From assembly GCA_021772835.1 (NCBI GenBank), contig JAJFLE010000014.1:1-39953 (forward strand): a stretch of 39,953 nt of DNA. The letters run 5' to 3'. Each line of letters starts with the position of its first letter. Position 1 is the first letter of the stretch. Source of the DNA: Mariprofundus sp. (GTDB lineage Bacteria; Pseudomonadota; Zetaproteobacteria; Mariprofundales; Mariprofundaceae). Made by a program: the position numbers and the translations under genes. Positions 16,271-24,181 of this stretch are shown in pieces. The notes below the pieces were generated by a model. It did no database searches and had not been told where the DNA came from. It saw only the letters and a list, made by a program, of their open reading frames with translations.

Positions 16271-16588
16271 TCAGCCTGATTCTTTGTCAGTTGAACGTTC
16301 GGAAATTTCGATCAGGTGATAGCCAAACTGGGTTTTGACCGGACCGTGTACCTTGTGCAGCTCAGCTGAGAAGACCACATCGTTGAATGGCTTGACCATC
16401 TGACGTTCACGAAAAGAACCCAGATCGCCACCTTTTGTGCCTGATGGACAGGTGGAGTGCTGTTTTGCCACTTCAGCAAAATCAGCGCCATTTTCAATCT
16501 CGGTTTTCAGAGCTTCACACTGCTCACGGTCGGCCACGAGAATATGCCTTGCTGAGGCTGTTGCCCTTTTTTTGTTCCATGCAAACAT
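16271..16588 (-). CDS. Parvulin-type peptidyl-prolyl cis-trans isomerase
   Basis: The 105-residue single-domain parvulin catalyses cis-trans isomerisation of X-Pro bonds. It has the family signature ASARHILVADRE at the start, FAEVAKQHSTCPSGTKGGDLG in the centre, and FSAELHKVHGPVKTQFGYHLIEI at the end. It lacks a signal peptide, so it is cytoplasmic like E. coli PpiC, to which its length is close. A strong ribosome binding site (AGGAAGGTGA) precedes the ATG. It lies 35 bases downstream of tcdA on the same strand and may be the last gene of the tatD-tcdA unit. Confidence 0.92.
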   Translation of the reverse strand: MFAWNKKRATASARHILVADREQCEALKTEIENGADFAEVAKQHSTCPSGTKGGDLGSFRERQMVKPFNDVVFSAELHKVHGPVKTQFGYHLIEISERSTDKESG

Positions 16589-16623
16589 GACTCACCTTCC
16601 TGATTAGTGTTGCAACGCTGTTG

Positions 16624-17361
16624 TCAGACTGGCTGTTTATCAAGCAGCTGTTTGATGACAAAGCCTGCCAGCATAAAGCCAAACAGGTTAGGCATATAAG
16701 AGATGGTACCATTGACGGCCCTTGGCAGGTGATTCGGATCATTGCCAACCGGCGCTTGCGGCAGGGGTTTGATTGGAAACTCACCGGAGAAGACAACCGG
16801 ATAGTCCAGTGAAGCGCCCGCGCGGCGAAGTTTACGCCTCAGATTCACAGCCAGGCCACAGTTGTAGGTTTTATCCAATGTGGTGATCTCAGCTTTTGTG
16901 ACATCCAGCCTGCCGCCAGCCCCCAAGCTGGAGGCCACGGGGATATTCAATGCCTGAGATGTGGCTACCAGTACCGTTTTACAGGCCACCGAATCAATGC
17001 AATCGATGACATAATCGAAATCGCCGGCTTTAAGGAATGACTCCATATTTTCATAATTGAGAAAACCGACATGGGCGTTGAGCTGAATATCGGGATTAAT
17101 GTCGAGAACTCTGGCGCCCATCGCAGTGGCTTTGTCCTGCCCTATGGCAGAGTGCGTGCAGACCAGCTGCCGGTTCATATTCGATAGCCCTACACTGTCA
17201 TGATCGACAATGGTTAAACGACCAATGCCTGCGCGTGCAACAGCTTCAACGGCTGCACCACCTACACCGCCAAGCCCCACAACAAGTACATTCAGGCCTT
17301 GTAAATAATTCAGTCCCTGTTTACCGATCAGTATTTCTGTACGTTCCTGTGTCTGGCTCAT
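16624..17361 (-). CDS. tcdA: tRNA threonylcarbamoyladenosine dehydratase
   Basis: This E1-like enzyme uses ATP to cyclise t6A37 of ANN-decoding tRNAs to ct6A. The ATG at 17361 gives 245 residues and overlaps the tatD stop in an ATGA. The nucleotide-binding LVVGLGGVGGAAVEAVARAG (about residues 25-44) and the NMNRQ motif characteristic of E1/MoeB folds are present. The YNCGLAVNLRRKLRR stretch is typical of TcdA/CsdL. A hydrophobic C-terminal segment (FGFMLAGFVIKQLL) matches the membrane-associated tail of the family. Confidence 0.92.
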   Translation of the reverse strand: MSQTQERTEILIGKQGLNYLQGLNVLVVGLGGVGGAAVEAVARAGIGRLTIVDHDSVGLSNMNRQLVCTHSAIGQDKATAMGARVLDINPDIQLNAHVGFLNYENMESFLKAGDFDYVIDCIDSVACKTVLVATSQALNIPVASSLGAGGRLDVTKAEITTLDKTYNCGLAVNLRRKLRRAGASLDYPVVFSGEFPIKPLPQAPVGNDPNHLPRAVNGTISYMPNLFGFMLAGFVIKQLLDKQPV

Positions 17362-18113
17362 AAGTTGAATAATTCCTTTGCATTGGCGTTGCAAATATCA
17401 GCGATCTCATTTGTATGCATGTCGCGAAGCCTAGCGACATGCTCGGCAATTTCGATGAGAAATGCCGGTTCATTTCTTTTGCCACGCTGAGTATAGGGCG
17501 CTTGATCCGGCGCATCGGTTTCAATCAGAATGTTTGCCAATGGCAGTTGTTTGATCAGATCGTGCGATTTGTTTGCCTGCGGACGTGTGATAGCACCGCC
17601 AAAACCAAGGTAGAAGCCGAGATCGATCAGCTGCTGTGCCTGTTGCAGACTGCCTGAATAACTGTGAACTACACCTTGCAATCCCGGCCATTTTTTGATT
17701 TCGCCGATAAGCATGTCGGTGGCTTTAAGGCTGTGAAGAATCACCGGAAGATTGAAATCGCGCGCCAGCTGCAGCTGAGGGCGAAGCCAGCTTAACTGGG
17801 TTCCGGCATCAGTTTTACAGAGTCCGAAATCCAGACCGCACTCACCTACGGCGATGGCAGAATGAAGATACTCCGCCAGCAGATCAAAATCGTTATCGTG
17901 ATGGTTGTCGCAGAACCAGGGGTGAAATCCGTAAGCGGGATACATCTCATCATGCTGCTGACTCAGGGTGAACAGTTTGTGGCAGCTATCGGCATGAACA
18001 GCAGGCACGATGAATGTATTGATACCGATATCAGCTGCGCGTCTGAGCACATCCGACCTATCCGGGTCAAAGCGTTCATCATCAAGGTGGCAGTGGCTGT
18101 CGATAAGCTCCAT
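17358..18113 (-). CDS. TatD-family metal-dependent DNase (YjjV-like)
   Basis: The 251-residue TIM-barrel hydrolase keeps the metal ligands of the family. They are His7 and His9 in DSHCHLD, Glu in AVGECGLDFG (about 94), His in PVILHSL (about 126), His in VVHSYSG (about 149) and Asp in LIETDAPD (about 200). TatD proteins are 3'-5' DNases or RNases acting in DNA repair and RNA turnover; YjjV is the closest of the E. coli paralogues in feel. It overlaps tcdA by 4 bases. Confidence 0.92.
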   Translation of the reverse strand: MELIDSHCHLDDERFDPDRSDVLRRAADIGINTFIVPAVHADSCHKLFTLSQQHDEMYPAYGFHPWFCDNHHDNDFDLLAEYLHSAIAVGECGLDFGLCKTDAGTQLSWLRPQLQLARDFNLPVILHSLKATDMLIGEIKKWPGLQGVVHSYSGSLQQAQQLIDLGFYLGFGGAITRPQANKSHDLIKQLPLANILIETDAPDQAPYTQRGKRNEPAFLIEIAEHVARLRDMHTNEIADICNANAKELFNL

Positions 18114-18242
18114 CGGGCTATTCTGCCTGCACTGTTTAGTCCATTAAAGCAGGCAGCTGCATCGCGGCTGTGTAAGCCGATTGTTGCAGCGCTATCCAGC
18201 GAGCCGATTCATCGGTTGCTCGGATTGCTTCGAACCTGCGAT

Positions 18243-18258
18243 GCTATCTTCAGATAGC
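18243..18258. other. Small perfect hairpin between trx and tatD
   Basis: GCTATCT and AGATAGC flank TC, immediately beyond the thioredoxin stop codon. There is no T run. It may serve as an mRNA 3'-end structure for the thioredoxin transcript. Confidence 0.35.
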
Positions 18259-18261
18259 CAG

Positions 18262-18630
18262 TCAGGTGGATAGTTTTTGTTGGGCTATTTCGGCATGTAC
18301 CTGTTGCATATCAATGGCCAGCGCCTTTTGGACCACATCGCTCAGGGCATCTTTGGGCAGTGCGCCAGCCTGGGAGAAAACTATGATATTGTCGCGCAAG
18401 ATCATCAGCGTGGGGATAGAGCGGATATTAAAGTGGGCACCCAGCTCCTGCTCAATCTCGGTGTTCACCTTGGCGAACAATATCTCGGGGAATGTTTCGG
18501 AAACACTCTCATAGGTTGGAGCAAAGCTCTTGCATGGCCCACACCACGGTGCCCAGAAATCAAGCACAGTCATTTTACCGGATGAGACCTCTGCCTCGAA
18601 ATTTCCTTTATTCAGTTCCACCGTTGCCAT
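18262..18630 (-). CDS. Thioredoxin
   Basis: The ATG at 18630 follows GGAGACAATC and gives a 122-residue protein with one thioredoxin fold. The redox motif WCGPCK lies at residues 29-34 and the cis-Pro at IPTLM near 77. No signal peptide is present, so it is a cytoplasmic dithiol reductant. The C-terminal tail is about 12 residues longer than E. coli TrxA. A longer start at 18657 is possible, but its extra 9 residues precede the ribosome binding site. The large noncoding stretch lies upstream. Confidence 0.92.
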   Translation of the reverse strand: MATVELNKGNFEAEVSSGKMTVLDFWAPWCGPCKSFAPTYESVSETFPEILFAKVNTEIEQELGAHFNIRSIPTLMILRDNIIVFSQAGALPKDALSDVVQKALAIDMQQVHAEIAQQKLST

Positions 18631-18699
18631 GATTGTCTCCGTGTTCAGATGAGTCACGGCACAATATATAATTAAAAGCTAATGCAACAACCCTGTGCG

Positions 18700-19407
18700 C
18701 AGTGTGAGCTTACGGCAGGCATAAAAAAGCGGTTCATCGCGAATTAGCGGGAATATGGCTGAAGGAAAATTTTTGATCCCCGTTAGATAGATACATTCAA
18801 AGTTACTACTCTGCTAAAGCAAGAGCATCCCCCTTTCTTTAGCGGTAAAGAAAGGGGTGAAAGAAAGCCGCCCCGGAACCGGCCTGCCCTGCGGGTTCCC
18901 GATTTTGCATTCTAACAAATCAGCTATCCTGCTGATTTGGACGCTCTTTAGAGCGGAGTGAAACTCTGAAGGCCAAGGACGGCCTGAATCAAAATGGCCA
19001 CGGCTCCGCCGCTTTCTTCCGGTTTTGGGTATTTGTCTCGGCAGCCTGCTAGCAGGGGATCATCAAATGCTGTAGTCCAATGTGCGATAGGTCTACCAGG
19101 GTTTTCAACCCCGTTCCAAGATGCGCCGGAGTATTTATTGTTCAATGGGATGAGGCGAAAAAGGTTTCGCCCCATTGAACAATAAATACGCAGGGAGAAG
19201 CAGATTGTCGGGCAGTTTCTTTGGTTCGTTTCTTTTCTGGACAAAAAGGGAAGGAGCCGTTTGGACGAGCTTTAGCTCGCCCGCAGGGTGAGGGCCATGA
19301 TGGCCCGAATCAAAAGAAATGAACAAATAATCCCTCCATAATAGCAAGAGAGGAGCGCCCTTCAGTTCTTATTTACTAAGACTATTTCGCGGACTTCTGC
19401 GATGAAT
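18700..19407. repeat. Noncoding stretch packed with inverted repeats
   Basis: No gene is evident in about 700 bases. Perfect or near-perfect stems occur at 18830-18857 (CCCCTTTCTTT/AAAGAAAGGGG), 18917-18938 (AAATCAGC/GCTGATTT), 18942-18955 (CGCTC/GAGCG), 19131-19189, 19266-19279 (CGAGC/GCTCG) and 19292-19306 (GGGCCA/TGGCCC). A module of a GGCC...GGCC hairpin followed by GAATCAAAA appears twice (about 18970 and 19292). The right end carries TTCTTTGGTTCGTTTCTTTT and its partial complement AAAAGAAATGAAC. Short open frames here are in low-complexity or paired sequence and are not convincing. Confidence 0.75.
19131..19189. repeat. Long hairpin: 18-pair outer stem with a 7-pair inner stem
   Basis: GTATTTATTGTTCAATGG (19131-19148) pairs perfectly with 19172-19189. 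Inside it GGCGAAA pairs with TTTCGCC around the loop AAGG, leaving a 5-base bulge on the left. It is the largest palindrome in the window. Confidence 0.85.
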
Positions 19408-19443
19408 CAAAAAAACTCCGGGACTTCAAAAGTCCGGAGTTCT
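19405..19443 (-). terminator. Rho-independent terminator of the TerB-like gene
   Basis: On the minus strand AACTCCGGACT pairs with AGT(C)CCGGAGTT around TTTGA and runs into seven T. It stands about 35 bases beyond the stop of the minus-strand gene at 19476. Confidence 0.85.
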
Positions 19444-19475
19444 TTGAGCAAGCTGATTTATCGGACTTGCAAGGC

Positions 19476-19964
19476 TTAGCGGATGACCGGATTCGGTTGC
19501 TGGAAACGTTTCGACTGGTTCAGGTCCGGATAGAGCTGTTCCTGCTTCGCTTTCATCTCTGACAAGGCGCTAACCGGTACACTGAGCAAACCGGAGAGGC
19601 GATTGATGTATTGCTCTTCGAGGAAATCAATATCACCATCTGCCATGGCAACACGCCAAAGCTTGGCAAGGATTGCGGTGCGTTCGTCAACATTGAAATG
19701 TTCAACGACCTGCTTTACCACCACATCGAAGCCCAGGTCAGTACGCTCTATGTTTGCTGCCTGTTCAATCAGTTCCGTACTCTCTGCAGTAGAAAGAGAG
19801 AACTGTTCACCGAGCAACGTTACGATTTCGCCACGCTCCTCAGCATCGATTTTCCCATCCATCGACATCATGCCGACCATCAGCTTGGTCACGGCCAGCG
19901 TAAGTTCAGGCTTCTGATGGGCACCCTCTTCCCTGTTCCACCATCCCTTGATTGTTTTAAGCAT
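19476..19964 (-). CDS. TerB-like tellurite-resistance/stress protein
   Basis: The 162-residue cytoplasmic protein is all-helical and has the TerB metal-site pattern twice: MVGMMSMDGKIDAEER near residues 29-44 and LWRVAMADGDIDFLEEQYI near 101-119. Each has the DG-x-I/D-x-x-E acidic loop. TerB-like domains occur widely outside ter operons, in membrane-linked stress systems. No other ter genes are near. The ATG at 19964 is preceded by GAGAGG; a GTG two codons earlier is less likely. It is followed by its own terminator. Confidence 0.82.
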   Translation of the reverse strand: MLKTIKGWWNREEGAHQKPELTLAVTKLMVGMMSMDGKIDAEERGEIVTLLGEQFSLSTAESTELIEQAANIERTDLGFDVVVKQVVEHFNVDERTAILAKLWRVAMADGDIDFLEEQYINRLSGLLSVPVSALSEMKAKQEQLYPDLNQSKRFQQPNPVIR

Positions 19965-20010
19965 AACCACCTCTCACATTTCGGCGAGCTGTTGCCCGGC
20001 CTCAGGATCA

Positions 20011-20445
20011 TTATATTGCATCTAAAGCAAAATCCGTGCCTTTAATATTGGCAGGCTGCTGTTGCCAGCTCAAACGTTCTTTCAATCCAGAGTATAGACA
20101 GATCTGTTTGTCTGAGTCTTTGTTTTGTATCAACGGTATTTTCTCTTCTACGCTCCAGGCAAAACATCCGAATAGACAGGGGAATGGGGTCAGCAGCTGC
20201 GCAACGATCTGCGCCATTGCCTGTCTGGCGGCAAAAAGATGACGAGCATGTGTCAGCAACGTTGCTTTGCTGACTCTCCTGTCGCCCGGTGGTGAGACAA
20301 TGCGAGAGCCAATGCGCTGTGCCGTCAGCAACGTTCTGCTAGTGCGCAGTATGAAAACCGGCGGATTCCATAGTCCCATTTTGAGCGCTGGCGACAAGGT
20401 CTGAAACGTTTTCCCGACGGAGAATTTCACCTTTGGTTGAAACAA
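20011..20445 (-). CDS. Hypothetical protein, doubtful
   Basis: This is a 144-residue open frame between the TerB-like gene and hpf, on the minus strand. It is basic, with a hydrophobic patch in the middle (IVAQLLTPFPCLFGCFAWSV) and no recognised motif. The frame is long for a chance one and no plus-strand alternative covers the space, so it is listed. No clear ribosome binding site supports the ATG at 20445. Confidence 0.4.
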   Translation of the reverse strand: MFQPKVKFSVGKTFQTLSPALKMGLWNPPVFILRTSRTLLTAQRIGSRIVSPPGDRRVSKATLLTHARHLFAARQAMAQIVAQLLTPFPCLFGCFAWSVEEKIPLIQNKDSDKQICLYSGLKERLSWQQQPANIKGTDFALDAI

Positions 20446-20473
20446 CCATACTTTGCTCGCCGCCCGAATGGTC

Positions 20474-20479
20474 TATAAT
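20474..20479 (+). promoter_or_regulatory. -10 element of hpf
   Basis: A perfect TATAAT lies 20 bases before the hpf start codon, ahead of CCGGAGGTGG, a strong ribosome binding site. The -35 region (TTTGCT, 20452) is a poor match. This suggests a short leader and possible activation or an alternative sigma factor. Confidence 0.5.
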
Positions 20480-20499
20480 GACGATGCCGGAGGTGGCTT

Positions 20500-20850
20500 A
20501 TGCAGCATGCTTTACAGATCACCTGTCACAACGTTTCTTGCTCCGAAGCAGTTGAGGAGAGAATCCGCAGCAGGGTAGCCAAGCTCGAACGTTTCTCGGA
20601 TCAGATCATCAGCTGCCATGTGACGATTGATGCGCCGCATCAGCACAAGAGAAAGGGCGAGCTTTTTTATGTGCATATCAACATCGCCGTGCCCGGCGAA
20701 GTGCTGGCAGTAAAACACGAACCAGCTGAGGATCTTTATGTCGCCATTCGTGGTGCCTTTGATGCCGCACGTCGCAAACTACAGGAGCATGTAGAGCGCC
20801 GGTCCGGCGAAGCGCGGCGACATTCAGGCAAGCCAGTGTTTTCGGTTTGA
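20500..20850 (+). CDS. hpf: Ribosome hibernation-promoting factor, short form
   Basis: The 116-residue protein binds the small ribosomal subunit in stationary phase, blocks the mRNA and tRNA sites and favours inactive ribosomes. The fold is visible in order: LQITCHNVSCSEAVEERIRSR, LERFSDQIISCHVTID, LFYVHINIAVPGEVLAVK and DLYVAIRGAFDAARRKLQEHV, which is the RaiA/HPF signature. It lacks the C-terminal dimerisation domain of long HPF. It is not in the usual rpoN-hpf-ptsN neighbourhood. A terminator follows at 20875. Confidence 0.93.
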   Translation: MQHALQITCHNVSCSEAVEERIRSRVAKLERFSDQIISCHVTIDAPHQHKRKGELFYVHINIAVPGEVLAVKHEPAEDLYVAIRGAFDAARRKLQEHVERRSGEARRHSGKPVFSV

Positions 20851-20874
20851 TAGCATAGCTGGCAATCAGATTTC

Positions 20875-20905
20875 GTTGTCCCCCATTTGGGGGACAACAT
20901 TTATT
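20875..20905 (+). terminator. Terminator-like palindrome after hpf
   Basis: GTTGTCCCCC and GGGGGACAAC pair perfectly around ATTT and are followed by ATTTATTTTC, a loose T run. It may work in both directions. Confidence 0.65.
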
Positions 20906-20984
20906 TTCTGTTCGGTATAAACTTTGCGATTGCAATGGATGCATCAGGGAGCAGGAGCAAAACGTCCCTAGTAGAGCTTTGTCG

Positions 20985-21971
20985 ATGGTCAGAAGAAATA
21001 AAGTATCCGCGAGGGAACTGCTGCTCGCCTTGCTGTTGTGGCTCTCCGGGCTGCTCGCAGCTGCAGCATTGTTCGGTCCCGATATGCTCAGCCAACTATT
21101 CACGGCCAACCCGAGCCAAGCGGGTGTACCGATCTGGCAGGTTTTTGCAACGACTACTGAGCAGTTCTCCCCCTATCTGGCGGCAGGGCTATTCATTGTT
21201 GCGCTCATCGTTCTTGGCAAAGAGGCCAGGAGCTACAGGAAAAAACACCCCGCGAAAGCCGATTCTGTCCGGCAGGCTGCGGTAGACTCCGGTGGGCAGC
21301 AAGCTCACCCGTCAAGCAGAGCAGCAAACGCACACCAGCGTTTCTGACATGCTTGCCGACAGGGTCTGGGCGGATGATCAACCGGTGGTCACACCGGGAA
21401 AGTGTAGCCTCGAAATATTACAGTCGCTGGAGTGGAAATCTTTTGAGGCACCGACTGAAGCCTTTCTCAACGAAACCGGCCCGGATGCCGGATGCACACC
21501 GCTTGGGGCAGATGGGGACGTAGATATCGATATCTACTCCAGGACAGAGCCGAACAGGATTTCAGCCATTGCCCAGTGCAAAGCCTGGTCACATCCTGTC
21601 GACGTAAAACACGTCAGAGAGCTTTACGGTGTCATGTCCGCAAAGGATGTTAACAAGGGCTATTTCATTACATCCTCATCATTCACTGGCGACGCCCTCA
21701 CATTCGGAGAAGCAGACGGAATCAGCCTGATCGGTGGAAAGAAATTACTGCAAATAATAAGCGCACTTTCGCCAGAGAAGTCCGATAAACCGCTTCAACT
21801 GGCGGTTGAGGGTGACTACACGACCCCAACCTGTCCGGCCTGCGGTTGGAAACTGGTTTCAAGAACAGCACAAGATCAGGTAATCAATTTTGGGGCTGCA
21901 GCAGCTACCCACGCTGTAAAGGTAAGCTCAATATGAACAGCAAAAGGGTATCGTCCCCTTTAGCCTTATGA
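20985..21971 (+). pseudogene. Membrane-anchored Mrr-type restriction endonuclease, frameshifted twice
   Basis: The first frame (20985-21347) encodes two membrane helices (about residues 12-31 and 63-82). The next frame (about 21286-21890) encodes an Mrr_cat nuclease domain: LEILQSLEWKSFE, the Gly-Ala-Asp-Gly-x-Val-Asp-Ile core GADGDVDIDI, AQCKAW (catalytic Gln/Lys) and VRELYGVMSAKDVNKGYFITSS. It ends with the first half of a zinc ribbon, CPACGWKL. The second half (FWGCSSYPRCKGKLNM) continues in the original frame from 21888, so one base appears lost in the TTTTGGGG tract. A TAG at 21283 places the first shift between 21286 and 21345. Intact relatives have two helices, nuclease and zinc ribbon in one protein. 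A sequencing error at either place is possible. Confidence 0.75.
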
Positions 21972-21983
21972 GATAAGCTGAGT

Positions 21984-22889
21984 ATGGCTCATCTGTTCTC
22001 TCTATTAGCTGTGGTGGCAGTCATGGTGGTCCCACTATTATTGATAGTAGCCATAGCCATGGTTTTCTCCAAAATTAGAAAACAGAAAAAACGCAGCCCT
22101 TTTACTCAGGACTTCTTACGAGAACCTGGCCATAGCTTGCGCCTGCAGATTGAAGCAATCGATGAAAAATTCTATGGATACATTGTGCTTATAATGGGTG
22201 GGCCGATGTACTTTTATGCAGCCCATATCTCCCAATCTTATTTGGCAGAACGAGAGGAAACTACGTTTAGAGTTGTTTTTTCATCGCTTCTGGCTATTTC
22301 GATAGTTGTTTATGCCGCGATGAAAATCGTGAAGATCGCAAAAGAAAGACAGAGCAAGCGATTAGGTTTGGAAGGCGAAATTGCTGTTGGTCAAATGCTG
22401 GAGCCTCTCTTACGAGAAGGAGGCTGGGTGTTTCACGACTTTCAAGCTGGCAAATTCAATATTGATCATATTCTTGTGAATCAGGCCGGTGTGTTTGCCA
22501 TTGAAACAAAAACACGCAGTAAAGCCAATGGAGAACGCGGGACACAAGCTGTAAAGGTTGTCTTTGATGGGAAGCAACTGAACTTTCCAAGTCATTCAGA
22601 ATCTCAGTCGATTGATCAGGCTCGCAGACAAGCCAAGTGGCTGTCTCAATGGTTAGAGGGTGCAGTTGGTCAAAAGATTAGCGTACAGCCAGTAGTTACT
22701 ATTCCGGGCTGGTTCGTGGAGCGGACGGGGCGATCCGATGTCATCGTAACAAACCCCAAAAAGCCAGAATTCTTAGCCAAGCCAATGAACGGCCAGCCCG
22801 GATTAAACCCACAGCAAGTAACACAAATTGTTTTTCAGTTAGACCGTCACTGCAGGGACTTCGTGCCCGGCACAGAAAATGCGAGCTAG
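21984..22889 (+). CDS. Membrane protein with NERD (nuclease-related) domain
   Basis: The 301-residue protein has an N-terminal membrane helix (5-28), a pair of hydrophobic segments at about 64-80 and 98-112, then a cytoplasmic NERD domain. The domain shows GLEGEIAVGQMLEPLL near residue 131, FNIDHILVNQAGVFAIETKTRSK near 158-180 (Asp and the Glu-x-Lys of a PD-(D/E)XK-like core) and QARRQAKWLSQWL. NERD proteins are thought to process nucleic acids, and several sit in phage-defence loci. It begins 13 bases after the restored end of the Mrr-type gene, so the pair looks like an operon. Confidence 0.82.
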   Translation: MAHLFSLLAVVAVMVVPLLLIVAIAMVFSKIRKQKKRSPFTQDFLREPGHSLRLQIEAIDEKFYGYIVLIMGGPMYFYAAHISQSYLAEREETTFRVVFSSLLAISIVVYAAMKIVKIAKERQSKRLGLEGEIAVGQMLEPLLREGGWVFHDFQAGKFNIDHILVNQAGVFAIETKTRSKANGERGTQAVKVVFDGKQLNFPSHSESQSIDQARRQAKWLSQWLEGAVGQKISVQPVVTIPGWFVERTGRSDVIVTNPKKPEFLAKPMNGQPGLNPQQVTQIVFQLDRHCRDFVPGTENAS

Positions 22890-23049
22890 TAATATGCATA
22901 TGCAAACTATGAGGGCGACCAAACAACTCAATAGCTCAGCCATACAGCGGCAGCACAGGATAGCCCAGCCGTTTTCAAGTTCCAAACCATCGCAGCGGCG
23001 TAGTGGATGTGATTTTCAATCATTCGCAACGAAGAAATGAGGTATAAAA

Positions 23050-24084
23050 ATGTATTTTGAAAATAAAAGTCTATTAAGTCCTCCAACCAATCGGGCCGCA
23101 TACAGCGATCGCACTGCCTGGATTATGGCTGAATTGGCTAGGCTAGCTTATTTCAAATTCGAAGGGTCTATTGATATAGAAGATGTGGCTAACTCATTAT
23201 CAACAGAGTCGGACTCAACTTCCATTCGAAAGACTCTGGAGAAGCTGCTGGATGATAAGCAACAAACAAAGGATAAAGCTAATGCTGAACTTAACAGCTA
23301 CCTCTCCTTATGTGACTTTAATCTGGTTGCCATATTCAATACCAATGGAACACAAGCTTTCCTGGCATCCAGTAGAGCCTACCAGATCAATGTTCTTTCT
23401 TTCAGGGGAACCGAGGCAGAGATTCAGGATATCAAGGCTGACCTTAAGGCGACCACGATTGAGGTTGACGGACATAAAATACATAGCGGTTTTTATCAGG
23501 CTTTTTCCGGTGTCAAAGAGGATATTGAGCGTGAACTGGAGGCATTGAAGGGTAATGGTTATCCGTTATATATCACGGGCCATTCGCTGGGCGGGGCGTT
23601 GGCACTACTAGCAACAAAGTTTCTTGCCGCCGACAGCATGGGAGCTTGCTATACATTTGGTAGCCCGCGCGTTGCTTCATCCGAGTTTGGTGATGCTATC
23701 AAAACACCGATATACCGGCTTGTGAATGCCGCTGATTTGGTACCCCGGGTGCCACCTGCATATGCGCAGCACATACTCATCGCTCTGTTCGAGTTGATCC
23801 GTATTCCCTTCCTAAGTAAAATGTTAGTAACCATCCTTAAGAAAACTGTCGGATACTGTCATCATGGCGACATGAGGTTTCTTACTGCCTGCAGTAAGAG
23901 TGACTACAGTGACCTTCGGTTGTTACAAAACCCAAATATCATTGATAGGGCCATGCGGCTTATCACGCGACTTATCAGCACGGGCTTCAAAGCCGGGGCA
24001 ACGGATCACTTTGTTTTGGGCTATAGTAAGAAGTTAGCTGCTTATGCCGAGACGAGAAATAAGGGTGACGGTGCCTGGTCTTGA
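23050..24084 (+). CDS. Class 3 lipase / alpha-beta hydrolase
   Basis: The 344-residue protein is a class 3 lipase. The oxyanion strand is VLSFRGTEA near residues 117-125. The nucleophile Ser lies in ITGHSLGGALALLA (about 174-187), Asp in NAADLVPRVPP (about 225) and His in GYCHHGDMRFL (about 273-283), completing the triad. There is no signal peptide, so it would act inside the cell or need another export route. Lipases of this kind appear as effectors in some defence and toxin systems, but here that is only suggested by neighbours. GAGGT precedes the ATG. Its 3' end is copied at 25484-25506. Confidence 0.87.
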   Translation: MYFENKSLLSPPTNRAAYSDRTAWIMAELARLAYFKFEGSIDIEDVANSLSTESDSTSIRKTLEKLLDDKQQTKDKANAELNSYLSLCDFNLVAIFNTNGTQAFLASSRAYQINVLSFRGTEAEIQDIKADLKATTIEVDGHKIHSGFYQAFSGVKEDIERELEALKGNGYPLYITGHSLGGALALLATKFLAADSMGACYTFGSPRVASSEFGDAIKTPIYRLVNAADLVPRVPPAYAQHILIALFELIRIPFLSKMLVTILKKTVGYCHHGDMRFLTACSKSDYSDLRLLQNPNIIDRAMRLITRLISTGFKAGATDHFVLGYSKKLAAYAETRNKGDGAWS

Positions 24085-24181
24085 ATCGTGCGTTATCACG
24101 GCTTAACAGATGCAATGATTAAACTGTTGGACTAAGCTAATCGTTCAATGGGAGAGTCTTGATGCAAACAGTAATGGTGTT

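Noticed and set aside
20887-21285. A 132-codon frame overlapping the Mrr-type gene
   Set aside because: It is Cys/Ser/Arg-rich, begins inside the hpf terminator and competes with the membrane-helix frame, which matches the family layout.
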